Positions 54,328-64,000 of a stretch of DNA of 64,000 bases are shown piece after piece; position 1 is the first letter of the stretch, and each line of letters opens with the position of its first letter. The notes under the pieces are model-generated. The model saw nothing but the letters and a program-made list of their open reading frames with translations. It was not told the DNA's origin and searched no databases. The translations under genes were made by a program, and so were the position numbers. This stretch comes from Peribacillus simplex (lineage in GTDB: Bacteria > Bacillota > Bacilli > Bacillales > DSM-1321): contig NZ_CP011008.1 in assembly GCF_001578185.1 (NCBI RefSeq), positions 4,864,001 through 4,928,000 of the forward strand, written 5' to 3'.

Positions 54328-55155
54328 TTATCCTGTAATACTTTGGTATATAAGACGTAAACCAATGATTATCAGTACTATTTTCAACATATTTTCAAGT
54401 GCCCCGCTCTTTAGGCGCGTATTGATGTAAGCCCCTAATTTAGCACCGAACCATGCACCTGGGATCAGGGCAAAAGCATATGGCCAATTTACATTTCCAA
54501 GGGAAATATGTGTAATCGAATTTGTGACCGAAGATAGAAATACCATGAACATCGAAGTCGCTACAGCCATATGCGGAGGGAAGAAGAAAAGAAGCATCAT
54601 TACAGGAACCATTAAGGCTCCACCTCCAATTCCAAATAACCCGGAGCTGAATCCCACGACAAATGTAATCGATACAGCTATTAGGGGATGGTAACCATAA
54701 GAAAATGAATGTCCATTTTCAGTTTTATACGTCTTAACTATTTTCGCTTTACCAGGCTTGAAAACCATTGGCTTCAAACGGTTTTTCACTAATAACACGA
54801 TAGCCATGAAAATCATGAAAGCCCCAAAGTACAATGAAAAAGCTTGGACATTAAGGTTTTTATTCACATAGGCTCCTATTATTCCACCAGGTGCACTGCC
54901 TATAAAGAAGATTAAGCCTGCCTTATAATCCACCACTTTATGTTTTAAATAAGATAAAGTAGAAGATAAGCCGGTAAAAATCATGATCACCGTTGAAACA
55001 CCGACGGCGATCTGAGGTGTCAGTTCTTCTATTATATTTGTAGATGCACCTAAATATAAAAGAGAAGGCACAATGATGATGCCGCCGCCCAGACCGACAA
55101 GAGAGCCAATTGAACCCGCTAATAATCCGATACCCACTAATACTAACCATACCAT
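54328..55155 (-). CDS. yunE: TauE/SafE-family membrane permease YunE
   Basis: A 275-residue protein with about seven to eight membrane helices and the two repeats of the TauE/SafE fold (GLLAGSIGSLVGLGGGIIIVPSL near the N-terminus and FVVGFSSGLFGIGGGALMVPVMML in the middle). Members export sulfite or organosulfur acids. ATG 55155 starts the frame. The stop lies 13 bases before yunD, so they are probably one unit. Confidence 0.87.
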   Translation of the reverse strand: MVWLVLVGIGLLAGSIGSLVGLGGGIIIVPSLLYLGASTNIIEELTPQIAVGVSTVIMIFTGLSSTLSYLKHKVVDYKAGLIFFIGSAPGGIIGAYVNKNLNVQAFSLYFGAFMIFMAIVLLVKNRLKPMVFKPGKAKIVKTYKTENGHSFSYGYHPLIAVSITFVVGFSSGLFGIGGGALMVPVMMLLFFFPPHMAVATSMFMVFLSSVTNSITHISLGNVNWPYAFALIPGAWFGAKLGAYINTRLKSGALENMLKIVLIIIGLRLIYQSITG

Positions 55156-55240
55156 AAAGAAATCCGCCTTTACCTGTTTGTGAGGATATTACCTCTTACT
55201 TGCTTGTCATACCATCTCTTTATTAATTATATAATGCGTC

Positions 55241-56089
55241 TTAAAACAAACCAAGCTGCCGGGGAGCCAGTCCTTCATATTCTATACCAAGCAACTCAAT
55301 CATTTGTTTGGCATTATCAGCGGCATCTCCGCCTGAGTTATTATTGAACAGGACATATATCTCCTTGGATTCCTTTTCCATTATCCTGATTTTCTCCACC
55401 CATTCATTCAATTCCTGATGATTATATCGGTATAAGTACCTGACCTCACGCCAATTATCACCCGAAGAAGGTCTCTGCCAACCATGCAGGTTACGGCCAT
55501 GAAAGCGGATCAGCGTTTTATCTTCATGGGTGGAATGGAGGACGATAGGAATGGAACCCTCCCCAGCCTGAGGCTCATCGCATACAGTGTGGACCCAACC
55601 CTCCTTTTGGATAAAGTCCAGGGTTTGCTGGACCATGTTGGGTCTGTACCAGCTTTGATTCCGAAATTCTATGGCAGCTGGAATATCGCCCATTTCAGCT
55701 TTACACCATCTCAGGTAATTTACATTTTCACGGTTACAATCAAACCATGGCGGAAACTGAAATAGGATCATCGCGAGCTTGCCGGACTTCTGATAAGCTT
55801 CTAGAGAGTCCCGAAAGGCCTTGAACATTTCCTTTTTACTTTCAAATGGAATTTCCCCACGCTGATGTCCCGTCATCCCTTGATAGGCTTTAACGACAAA
55901 CTGGAATGACGCTGGTGTCTCGGATATCCACTTTTCACTGTTCCTCTTTGGCTGGATTGCATAAAATGAGGCATCCACCTCCACAATGGGAAAATGAGCC
56001 CCATACTCTTTGAGTTTATCACGTTGCGACACTCCGCCATGATACAAACTATCATGATCCCCCCAACCGGTCACACCAACATATATCAT
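55241..56089 (-). CDS. yunF: DUF72 family protein YunF
   Basis: A 282-residue TIM-barrel-like protein of the DUF72 (YecE) family, with IYVGVTGWGDHDSLY at the N-terminus, EVDASFYAIQ, AIEFRNQSWY and YVLFNNNSGGDAADNAKQMIELL near the C-terminus. It is the same length as B. subtilis YunF. ATG 56089 starts the frame. Function is not established, although radical or ROS-related roles have been suggested in some bacteria. Confidence 0.88.
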   Translation of the reverse strand: MIYVGVTGWGDHDSLYHGGVSQRDKLKEYGAHFPIVEVDASFYAIQPKRNSEKWISETPASFQFVVKAYQGMTGHQRGEIPFESKKEMFKAFRDSLEAYQKSGKLAMILFQFPPWFDCNRENVNYLRWCKAEMGDIPAAIEFRNQSWYRPNMVQQTLDFIQKEGWVHTVCDEPQAGEGSIPIVLHSTHEDKTLIRFHGRNLHGWQRPSSGDNWREVRYLYRYNHQELNEWVEKIRIMEKESKEIYVLFNNNSGGDAADNAKQMIELLGIEYEGLAPRQLGLF

Positions 56090-56200
56090 CTGACCATCAC
56101 TCCTTTCGGGACAGGCCCCATTTCCTGTCTACTATTTTTCACCCTTGTATAACCATATTCAATCTTTGATAAGGGTGTCGAATATCACTTTCCAAAACAA

Positions 56201-56232
56201 AAAGCCTGCCGAGTCTCCCTGGCAGGCTTTTT
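56201..56232 (-). terminator. Terminator after sufB (end of suf operon)
   Basis: AAAGCCTGCC / GGCAGGCTTTTT with a 10-nt loop, about 50 bp after the sufB stop on the minus strand. Confidence 0.88.
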
Positions 56233-56280
56233 GTATGAATGGGTTATTCTAAATCGCCTTACAGGCATGACAGTCGGTTA

Positions 56281-57678
56281 TTATCCGATGGAGCCTTCCA
56301 TTTCGAACTTGATCAGACGGTTCATTTCAACCGCATATTCCATCGGAAGTTCTTTTGTAAATGGTTCGATGAAGCCCATTACGATCATTTCCGTTGCTTC
56401 TTGCTCAGAAATTCCGCGGCTCATCAAGTAGAACAATTGTTCTTCAGATACTTTGGAAACCTTCGCTTCGTGTTCAAGGGAAATGTTGTCATTCAAGATT
56501 TCATTATAAGGGATTGTATCAGATGTAGACTGATTATCCATGATTAATGTATCACATTCAATGTTCGAACGAGCTCCATCCGCTTTACGTCCGAAGTGAA
56601 CGATACCGCGATATGTTACTTTACCGCCTTGTTTAGAAATTGATTTAGATACGATAGTTGAAGATGTATTTGGCGCCAGGTGAATCATTTTTGCCCCAGC
56701 ATCTTGGTGCTGGCCTTTTCCGGCAATGGCAATGGATAATGTCATACCGCGGGCACCTTCACCTTTTAAGATGACAGCAGGATATTTCATTGTCAATTTA
56801 GAACCGATGTTACCATCAATCCATTCCATAGTTGCGTTAGCATCACATACCGCACGTTTCGTAACCAGGTTAAACACGTTGTTTGCCCAGTTTTGGATCG
56901 TCGTGTAACGGCAGTAAGCATCTTTTTTAATGACTATTTCAACAACCGCACTATGAAGGGAGTTAGTTGTATATACAGGTGCTGTGCAACCTTCTACATA
57001 GTGAACGGATGCGCCTTCATCAACAATGATTAGCGTACGTTCGAATTGACCCATGTTTTCAGAGTTGATTCGGAAATAAGCTTGAAGCGGAGTATCCACT
57101 TTAACGCCTTTTGGTACATAGATGAAAGATCCGCCTGACCAAACCGCCGAGTTCAATGCCGAGAATTTATTGTCAGTAGGCGGAATCGTTTTTCCAAAAT
57201 GCTCACGGAAGATATCTTCATTTTCACGAAGTGCTGAGTCCGTATCTTTAAACACGATACCCAAATCTTCCAATTCAACTTTCATGCTATGGTAAACCAC
57301 TTCAGATTCATATTGAGCGGATACGCCTGCAAGATATTTTTGTTCGGCCTCAGGAATTCCCAACTTATCAAAAGTCTGTTTGATTTCCTCAGGAACTTCA
57401 TCCCAAGATTTTTCCGATTTCTCTGATGGTTTAACATAGTATGTGATTTCATCAAAGTTCAAGCTCTGCATGTCGCCGCCCCATTGAGGCATTGGCATGT
57501 TGTAAAAATGCTCCAATGATTTCAAACGGAAATCAAGCATCCATTGCGGTTCATCCTTCATTCGAGAAATCTCTTCCACGATTTCTTTTGTCAGACCGCG
57601 CTTTGAACGGAAGATGGAAACATCTTTATCCGCAAAGCCATATTTATAATCGCCGATTTCAGGCATTTTCTTTGCCAT
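56281..57678 (-). CDS. sufB: Fe-S cluster assembly scaffold SufB
   Basis: A 465-residue beta-helix scaffold protein. Conserved segments are [54 protein letters not shown] (the assembly Cys), [14 protein letters not shown] and the C-terminal [21 protein letters not shown]. It forms the SufBC2D complex with SufC and SufD, where [4Fe-4S] clusters are built on sulfur from SufS/SufU. Last gene of sufC-D-S-U-B, as in B. subtilis. Confidence 0.96.
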   Translation of the reverse strand: MAKKMPEIGDYKYGFADKDVSIFRSKRGLTKEIVEEISRMKDEPQWMLDFRLKSLEHFYNMPMPQWGGDMQSLNFDEITYYVKPSEKSEKSWDEVPEEIKQTFDKLGIPEAEQKYLAGVSAQYESEVVYHSMKVELEDLGIVFKDTDSALRENEDIFREHFGKTIPPTDNKFSALNSAVWSGGSFIYVPKGVKVDTPLQAYFRINSENMGQFERTLIIVDEGASVHYVEGCTAPVYTTNSLHSAVVEIVIKKDAYCRYTTIQNWANNVFNLVTKRAVCDANATMEWIDGNIGSKLTMKYPAVILKGEGARGMTLSIAIAGKGQHQDAGAKMIHLAPNTSSTIVSKSISKQGGKVTYRGIVHFGRKADGARSNIECDTLIMDNQSTSDTIPYNEILNDNISLEHEAKVSKVSEEQLFYLMSRGISEQEATEMIVMGFIEPFTKELPMEYAVEMNRLIKFEMEGSIG

Positions 57679-57733
57679 AGCTCGTATTCCTCCATTTCAA
57701 ATGGCTGAATTACAACAGCTCATTTTAATTTAA

Positions 57734-60682
<2,949 letters not shown>

Positions 60683-60697
60683 TGCAAATCCTCCTAC

Positions 60698-61483
60698 TTA
60701 CGCTTCTTCGCCAACAGTTTCGTCTTCAATGCCCAATTCTTGTTTGATCCAATCATAACCTTCCGCTTCCAAGCGGGCAGCAAGTTCAGGACCACCTGAT
60801 TTTACGACACGTCCTTGCATCATTACGTGTACATAATCAGGAGTGATGTAATTTAATAGACGTTGGTAGTGAGTGATGATCAAGCATCCAAAGTCTTCTC
60901 CGCGCATTTCGTTGATTCCTTTTGAAACGACTTTAAGTGCATCGATGTCAAGCCCTGAATCAATCTCATCTAAAATTGCAATTTTAGGTTGAATCATCAT
61001 TAATTGAAGAATCTCGTTACGTTTTTTCTCTCCGCCGGAGAAACCTTCATTTAAATAGCGTTGCGCCATATCTTCGTCCATTTCAAGGAATTCCATTTTT
61101 TGATCCATTTGACGGATGAATTTCATCAATGAAATTTCATCGCCTTCTTCACGGCGTGCGTTAATGGAAGAACGTAAGAAGTCAGCGTTTGTAACGCCAC
61201 TGATTTCACTTGGATATTGCATAGCAAGGAATAGACCTACACGAGCGCGCTCGTCGACTTCCATTTCCAATACGTCTTCCCCATCGAATGTGATGCTTCC
61301 GCTTGTCACTTCATATTTTGGGTGACCCATGATTGCTGATGATAAAGTGGATTTACCAGTTCCATTTGGTCCCATGATCGCATGGATTTCTCCACCTTTA
61401 ACTTCAAGGTTTACCCCTTTTAAAATCTCTTTACCTTCAATTGATACGTGAAGATCTTTAACCGTTAATGTAGAAGCTGACAT
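60698..61483 (-). CDS. sufC: Fe-S cluster assembly ATPase SufC
   Basis: A 261-residue ABC-type ATPase: Walker A GPNGTGKST near 37-45, signature FSGGEKKRNEIL near 150 and Walker B PKIAILDEIDSGLDIDALK. The LSGGQ-like signature is the FSGGEKKR variant normal for SufC. First gene of the suf operon, with a GGAGGTATT RBS. ATP hydrolysis drives the SufBCD scaffold. Confidence 0.96.
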   Translation of the reverse strand: MSASTLTVKDLHVSIEGKEILKGVNLEVKGGEIHAIMGPNGTGKSTLSSAIMGHPKYEVTSGSITFDGEDVLEMEVDERARVGLFLAMQYPSEISGVTNADFLRSSINARREEGDEISLMKFIRQMDQKMEFLEMDEDMAQRYLNEGFSGGEKKRNEILQLMMIQPKIAILDEIDSGLDIDALKVVSKGINEMRGEDFGCLIITHYQRLLNYITPDYVHVMMQGRVVKSGGPELAARLEAEGYDWIKQELGIEDETVGEEA

Positions 61484-62201
61484 AATAATACCTCCGTGAA
61501 CTAATTCCTATTTTATTACCAGAAAGTAAAGATAACTTTCTTTACTATAATTTGCATAAAAGCATTCTCAATTTATTCTCATTCCAATTTTATAACAAAT
61601 CCAATTTAGAATCAACTAATATAGATAGGGGTTTCCACTTATTACATAGTAAAAACCTGTCCTATTCTTAGGATACTAACAGATAGGGCATATTTACAGC
61701 ATATTCAGCCGTATTTTAGCTTTTGTTAAAATTATCTTATTATTCGGCAAACCTTCGTTCTTATTAATATATGTTCGACAGATTCGATTGGAAGGTATGA
61801 ACGTTCCGGTTTGGAAAGAAAAAAATCGGACTGTCAGGCATTATGTAAGTTTATCCAATAAGGAAACCCTTATTTTCCGGACCACTTTCCATTTTACCTC
61901 TACAGACCGATCTTTTAAAGAACTCTTTTATATGCTTAGACGTGAATTTTGCGTTGAAGATCCAGGACCATTCTGTTGCACTTTACATGTTCCCTATCTC
62001 GTTCTTTCTCAACCTCGATACGGAGGTCTAAGTTCCTACTGTACTCACTGTAGCCAATCCCATGTGAAGACTGCATCGCCTTTTCCATTTCGCTTGTTAC
62101 ATTTAAATCAAGAGTATTGATAGTGAACCATCCTTTCAAATTTGTGTATCATTTTATTTCCTTCAGTAATTATTTACCCTTCAGATTCGGGATTAAACAT
62201 G
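61484..62201. other. Long spacer between the suf operon and metQ; no supported gene
   Basis: About 718 bp of AT-rich DNA. The first 200 bases should hold the suf promoter (minus strand). Short frames occur (plus 61788-62120; minus 61936-62139), but neither has a recognisable domain, and neither has a convincing start. The minus frame has AAAGGATGG followed by ATC, where an ATG would be expected. It could be the residue of a decayed gene. Confidence 0.5.
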
Positions 62202-62227
62202 AAAAACGACCTGAGTTTATCAGGCCG
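62202..62227 (-). terminator. Terminator after metQ
   Basis: The minus-strand stem CGGCCTGA / TCAGGTCG (one G-U) with a 5-nt loop is followed by TTTTT, about 15 bases after the metQ stop. Confidence 0.82.
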
Positions 62228-62239
62228 CCATTTCTTGAA

Positions 62240-63076
62240 TCATTTATCAACCGGTACAACTGCACCATCATATTCTTTAAGGATGAAATCTTGAATCTCT
62301 TTAGAATGCAATACTTCTACTAGCGTTTTGATTTCTTCTTTATTTTCATCACCTTTGTTAACCGCAATCACGTTCACATATGGCGAGTCAGAACCTTCAA
62401 TGGCAATCGAATCTTTCAATGGATTCAAGCCTGCGTCGATTGCATAGTTAGAGTTGATCAGAACTGCATCCCCTTCACCATTCTCATAAATCTTTGGAAG
62501 TAAAGCTGCTTCATAATTAGCATCAAATTTAAGGTTTTTCTTATTTTCAACGATGTCTTTTGTTGTTGCTGTCGTTTTATCGATGCCCTCTTTCAATTTG
62601 ATCAGGCCATTCTTTTCCAAAAGAGATAACGCACGTCCGTGGTCAGCAACCGAGCTGCTCATAATGATTGTTGCCCCTTCCGGAAGTTTAGCGATGCTTT
62701 TATATTTTTTTGAATATAGACCGATAGGCTCGATGTGAATTCCGCCCGCATTGACTAAATTATATCCATTCTCTTTATTGGCCGCCTCAAGGAAAGGTAG
62801 GTGCTGAAAATAGTTAGCATCCAATTCCTTATCATTTAAAGCCTTATTCGGTAAAACATAATCCTGGAATTTTTCAATTTTCAAATCTATTCCTTTTTCT
62901 TTAAGAAGAGGTTTAGCTTTTTCAAGAATCTCGGCATGTGGAACATTGGATGCCCCTACAACTAATTTCTTCGCTTCCTTTTCTGTATCGCTGCCACTTT
63001 TGTCCTTATCGGCTCCACAAGCTGCCAGAGCAATCGATAAAACAAGGACTAATGCAAATCCTAAAAACTTTTTCAT
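62240..63076 (-). CDS. metQ: Methionine-binding lipoprotein MetQ
   Basis: A 278-residue NlpA-family lipoprotein. The signal peptide has lipobox IALAAC (Cys near residue 20). The binding domain has VVGASNVPHAEILEKAKPLLKEKGIDLKI, LDANYFQHLPFLEA, GIHIEPIGLYSKKYKS and the end HSKEIQDFILKEYDGAVVPV. It delivers methionine to MetNP at the membrane. ATG 63076 is preferred over 63085 because AAGGGAG then has a nine-base spacing. It follows metP by 14 bp. Confidence 0.93.
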   Translation of the reverse strand: MKKFLGFALVLVLSIALAACGADKDKSGSDTEKEAKKLVVGASNVPHAEILEKAKPLLKEKGIDLKIEKFQDYVLPNKALNDKELDANYFQHLPFLEAANKENGYNLVNAGGIHIEPIGLYSKKYKSIAKLPEGATIIMSSSVADHGRALSLLEKNGLIKLKEGIDKTTATTKDIVENKKNLKFDANYEAALLPKIYENGEGDAVLINSNYAIDAGLNPLKDSIAIEGSDSPYVNVIAVNKGDENKEEIKTLVEVLHSKEIQDFILKEYDGAVVPVDK

Positions 63077-63090
63077 CCTATTCATCTCCC

Positions 63091-63759
63091 TTATCTTTTG
63101 TCTAATTTAGATGTGATCACATCTCCAATTATTTGAATAATGAAGACGATAATCAGAATAACGATAGTCGCTACTAACGTAACGTCATTGTGGCTTCTTT
63201 GATAGCCGTCTAGATAGGCTAGATTACCAAGCCCGCCTGCGCCGATGACCCCGGCCATTGCGGTATAGCCGACCAATGCAATCGACGTTACCGTAATCCC
63301 GGAAATAAGGGCCGGCATCGACTCTGGAAGAAGGACCTTCCAAATGATCGTACTCGTTTTTGCCCCCATGGATTTAGCCGCTTCAATTACACCTTTATCG
63401 ATCTCACGGAGGCCAATTTCAACCATACGCGCATAAAATGGCGCCGCCCCGATAATAAGTGCTGGTAATGCTGCATTCTCACCAATCATAGAACCGACAA
63501 GCGCTTTAGTGAAAGGAATGAGCAGCACGATCAAAATAAGAAATGGAATGGAACGAAATATATTGACGAGAGCACCAATGACCGCGTTGACCGCCCGATT
63601 TTCCCATATATTCCCTTTACCTGTCAAGAACAGGATCAACCCTAATAGTATGCCTATAAAAAAGGTAGCTACTACAGAGATGCTTGTCATATAAAGCGTT
63701 TCTTTCGTTGCGTCTAAAATGGATTCCCAATCTACATTCGGCAATAATTCTTTAAGCAT
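63091..63759 (-). CDS. metP: Methionine ABC transporter permease MetP
   Basis: A 222-residue permease with five or six membrane helices and the EAA loop VIEAAKSMGAKTSTIIWKVLLPE near 140. VGYTAMAGVIGAGGLGNLA is typical of MetI/MetP. It partners MetN and MetQ. The ATG overlaps the metN stop by 8 bp. Confidence 0.93.
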   Translation of the reverse strand: MLKELLPNVDWESILDATKETLYMTSISVVATFFIGILLGLILFLTGKGNIWENRAVNAVIGALVNIFRSIPFLILIVLLIPFTKALVGSMIGENAALPALIIGAAPFYARMVEIGLREIDKGVIEAAKSMGAKTSTIIWKVLLPESMPALISGITVTSIALVGYTAMAGVIGAGGLGNLAYLDGYQRSHNDVTLVATIVILIIVFIIQIIGDVITSKLDKR

Positions 63760-64000
63760 GAGTAATCACCTCCACGCCTACCTGCTGTGCTTTTATGAAT
63801 TCTATTGCGCGGAGCATTTCTTCCTCATTGCCATCAAGGTGGATAAACAACGTTCCATATGAACCGCTTCTCGTTTGGGATATTTTACCTTGAACGATAT
63901 TGACATCCAACTCGAAATTACGTACGAGCTTGGTAATCAACGGGCTTTCTGCACGATCACCTACAAAAGTCAATTGAATCACTTTACCTGCAGGAAAGCG
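63752..64000 (-). CDS. metN: Methionine ABC transporter ATPase MetN, C-terminal end only
   Basis: The frame is open to the window edge. The visible 82 residues (beginning RFPAGKVIQLTFVG) are the NIL regulatory domain (VIQLTFVGDRAESPLITKLVRNFELDVNIVQGKI, GTLFIHLDG), which binds methionine and inhibits transport. The ATPase domain, promoter and any upstream S-box riboswitch lie beyond the window. Confidence 0.92.
   Translation of the reverse strand, partial: RFPAGKVIQLTFVGDRAESPLITKLVRNFELDVNIVQGKISQTRSGSYGTLFIHLDGNEEEMLRAIEFIKAQQVGVEVITHA

Noticed and set aside
61788-62120. 110-residue plus-strand frame between suf and metQ
   Set aside because: Cysteine- and proline-rich random-looking sequence, poor start context and no domain.

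Overview
The window looks like chromosomal DNA from a low-GC, endospore-forming Bacillaceae (Bacillus sensu lato; a Peribacillus/B. simplex-type relative is possible, but nothing here settles the genus). The evidence is long runs of B. subtilis-like gene order (yugH-yugG-yugF-yugE-patB, kapB/kapD/pbpD/mrp/yuxO, yuiE-yuiD-yuiC-yuiB-yumB-yumC-yutM-yuzB-yutJ-yuzD-yutI-hom-thrC-thrB, yutH-yutG-yutF-yutE-yutD-yutC-lipA-lytH-yunB to yunF, sufCDSUB, metNPQ), Bacillus-type Shine-Dalgarno sequences with frequent TTG and GTG starts, and spore genes (yutH, lytH, yunB, yutC, yteA-like, kapB, kapD). I saw no rRNA, tRNA, CRISPR array, prophage or plasmid functions.

Layout. 1-6.6 kb: the C-terminal part of a sodium:neurotransmitter-symporter-type permease, an XRE regulator, the alanine transaminase pair alaT/alaR, a hydrolase, a 16-copy 21-bp tandem repeat, yugE and patB. 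6.6-13.7 kb: spore and accessory genes (yteA-like, a yvbH-like PH-domain protein, a GNAT acetyltransferase, ppiB, kapB, kapD) mixed with decayed genes: a manganese catalase with an internal deletion, a heavily mutated pbpD, and a yufK-like remnant. 13.7-19.5 kb: a complete seven-gene mrp cation/proton antiporter operon. 19.5-25 kb: a MOSC protein, a hotdog thioesterase, and a tight four-gene operon of GTP cyclohydrolase II, RibD, an FAD monooxygenase and a HAD nucleotidase-like phosphatase. That operon has a near-consensus sigma-A promoter overlapping a 7-5-7 palindrome, and no ribE or ribH. 25-38.5 kb: pepA, yuiD, a BtuF-like protein, yuiC, a group IIC intron placed just after the yuiB terminator, and then a redox and Fe-S neighbourhood (yumB, yumC, yutM, yuzB, yutJ, yuzD, nfu-like yutI). 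38.6-42 kb: hom-thrC-thrB. 42-56.2 kb: cell-envelope, spore and housekeeping genes, including lipA, lytH and an HD-GYP protein. 56.2-61.5 kb: sufCDSUB. 62.2-64 kb: the methionine ABC transporter metQ-metP and the 3' end of metN.

How the genes connect. SUF, YutM and the Nfu-like protein supply and carry Fe-S clusters, which LipA needs. YumB and YutJ (NADH dehydrogenase-like) and YumC (ferredoxin/flavodoxin reductase) handle reducing power, and a Rex-like palindrome lies upstream of yumB. Mrp couples the proton gradient to Na+ and pH homeostasis. Hom, ThrC, ThrB and MetNPQ feed the aspartate-family amino acids.

The most interesting candidate for an undescribed function is the flavin-pathway-like operon at 20.8-24.5 kb. 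It carries the first two riboflavin steps plus a monooxygenase and a phosphatase under its own apparent repressor site, which suggests diversion of a pyrimidine intermediate. The second theme is reductive evolution: at least five broken or remnant genes lie in otherwise conserved blocks.
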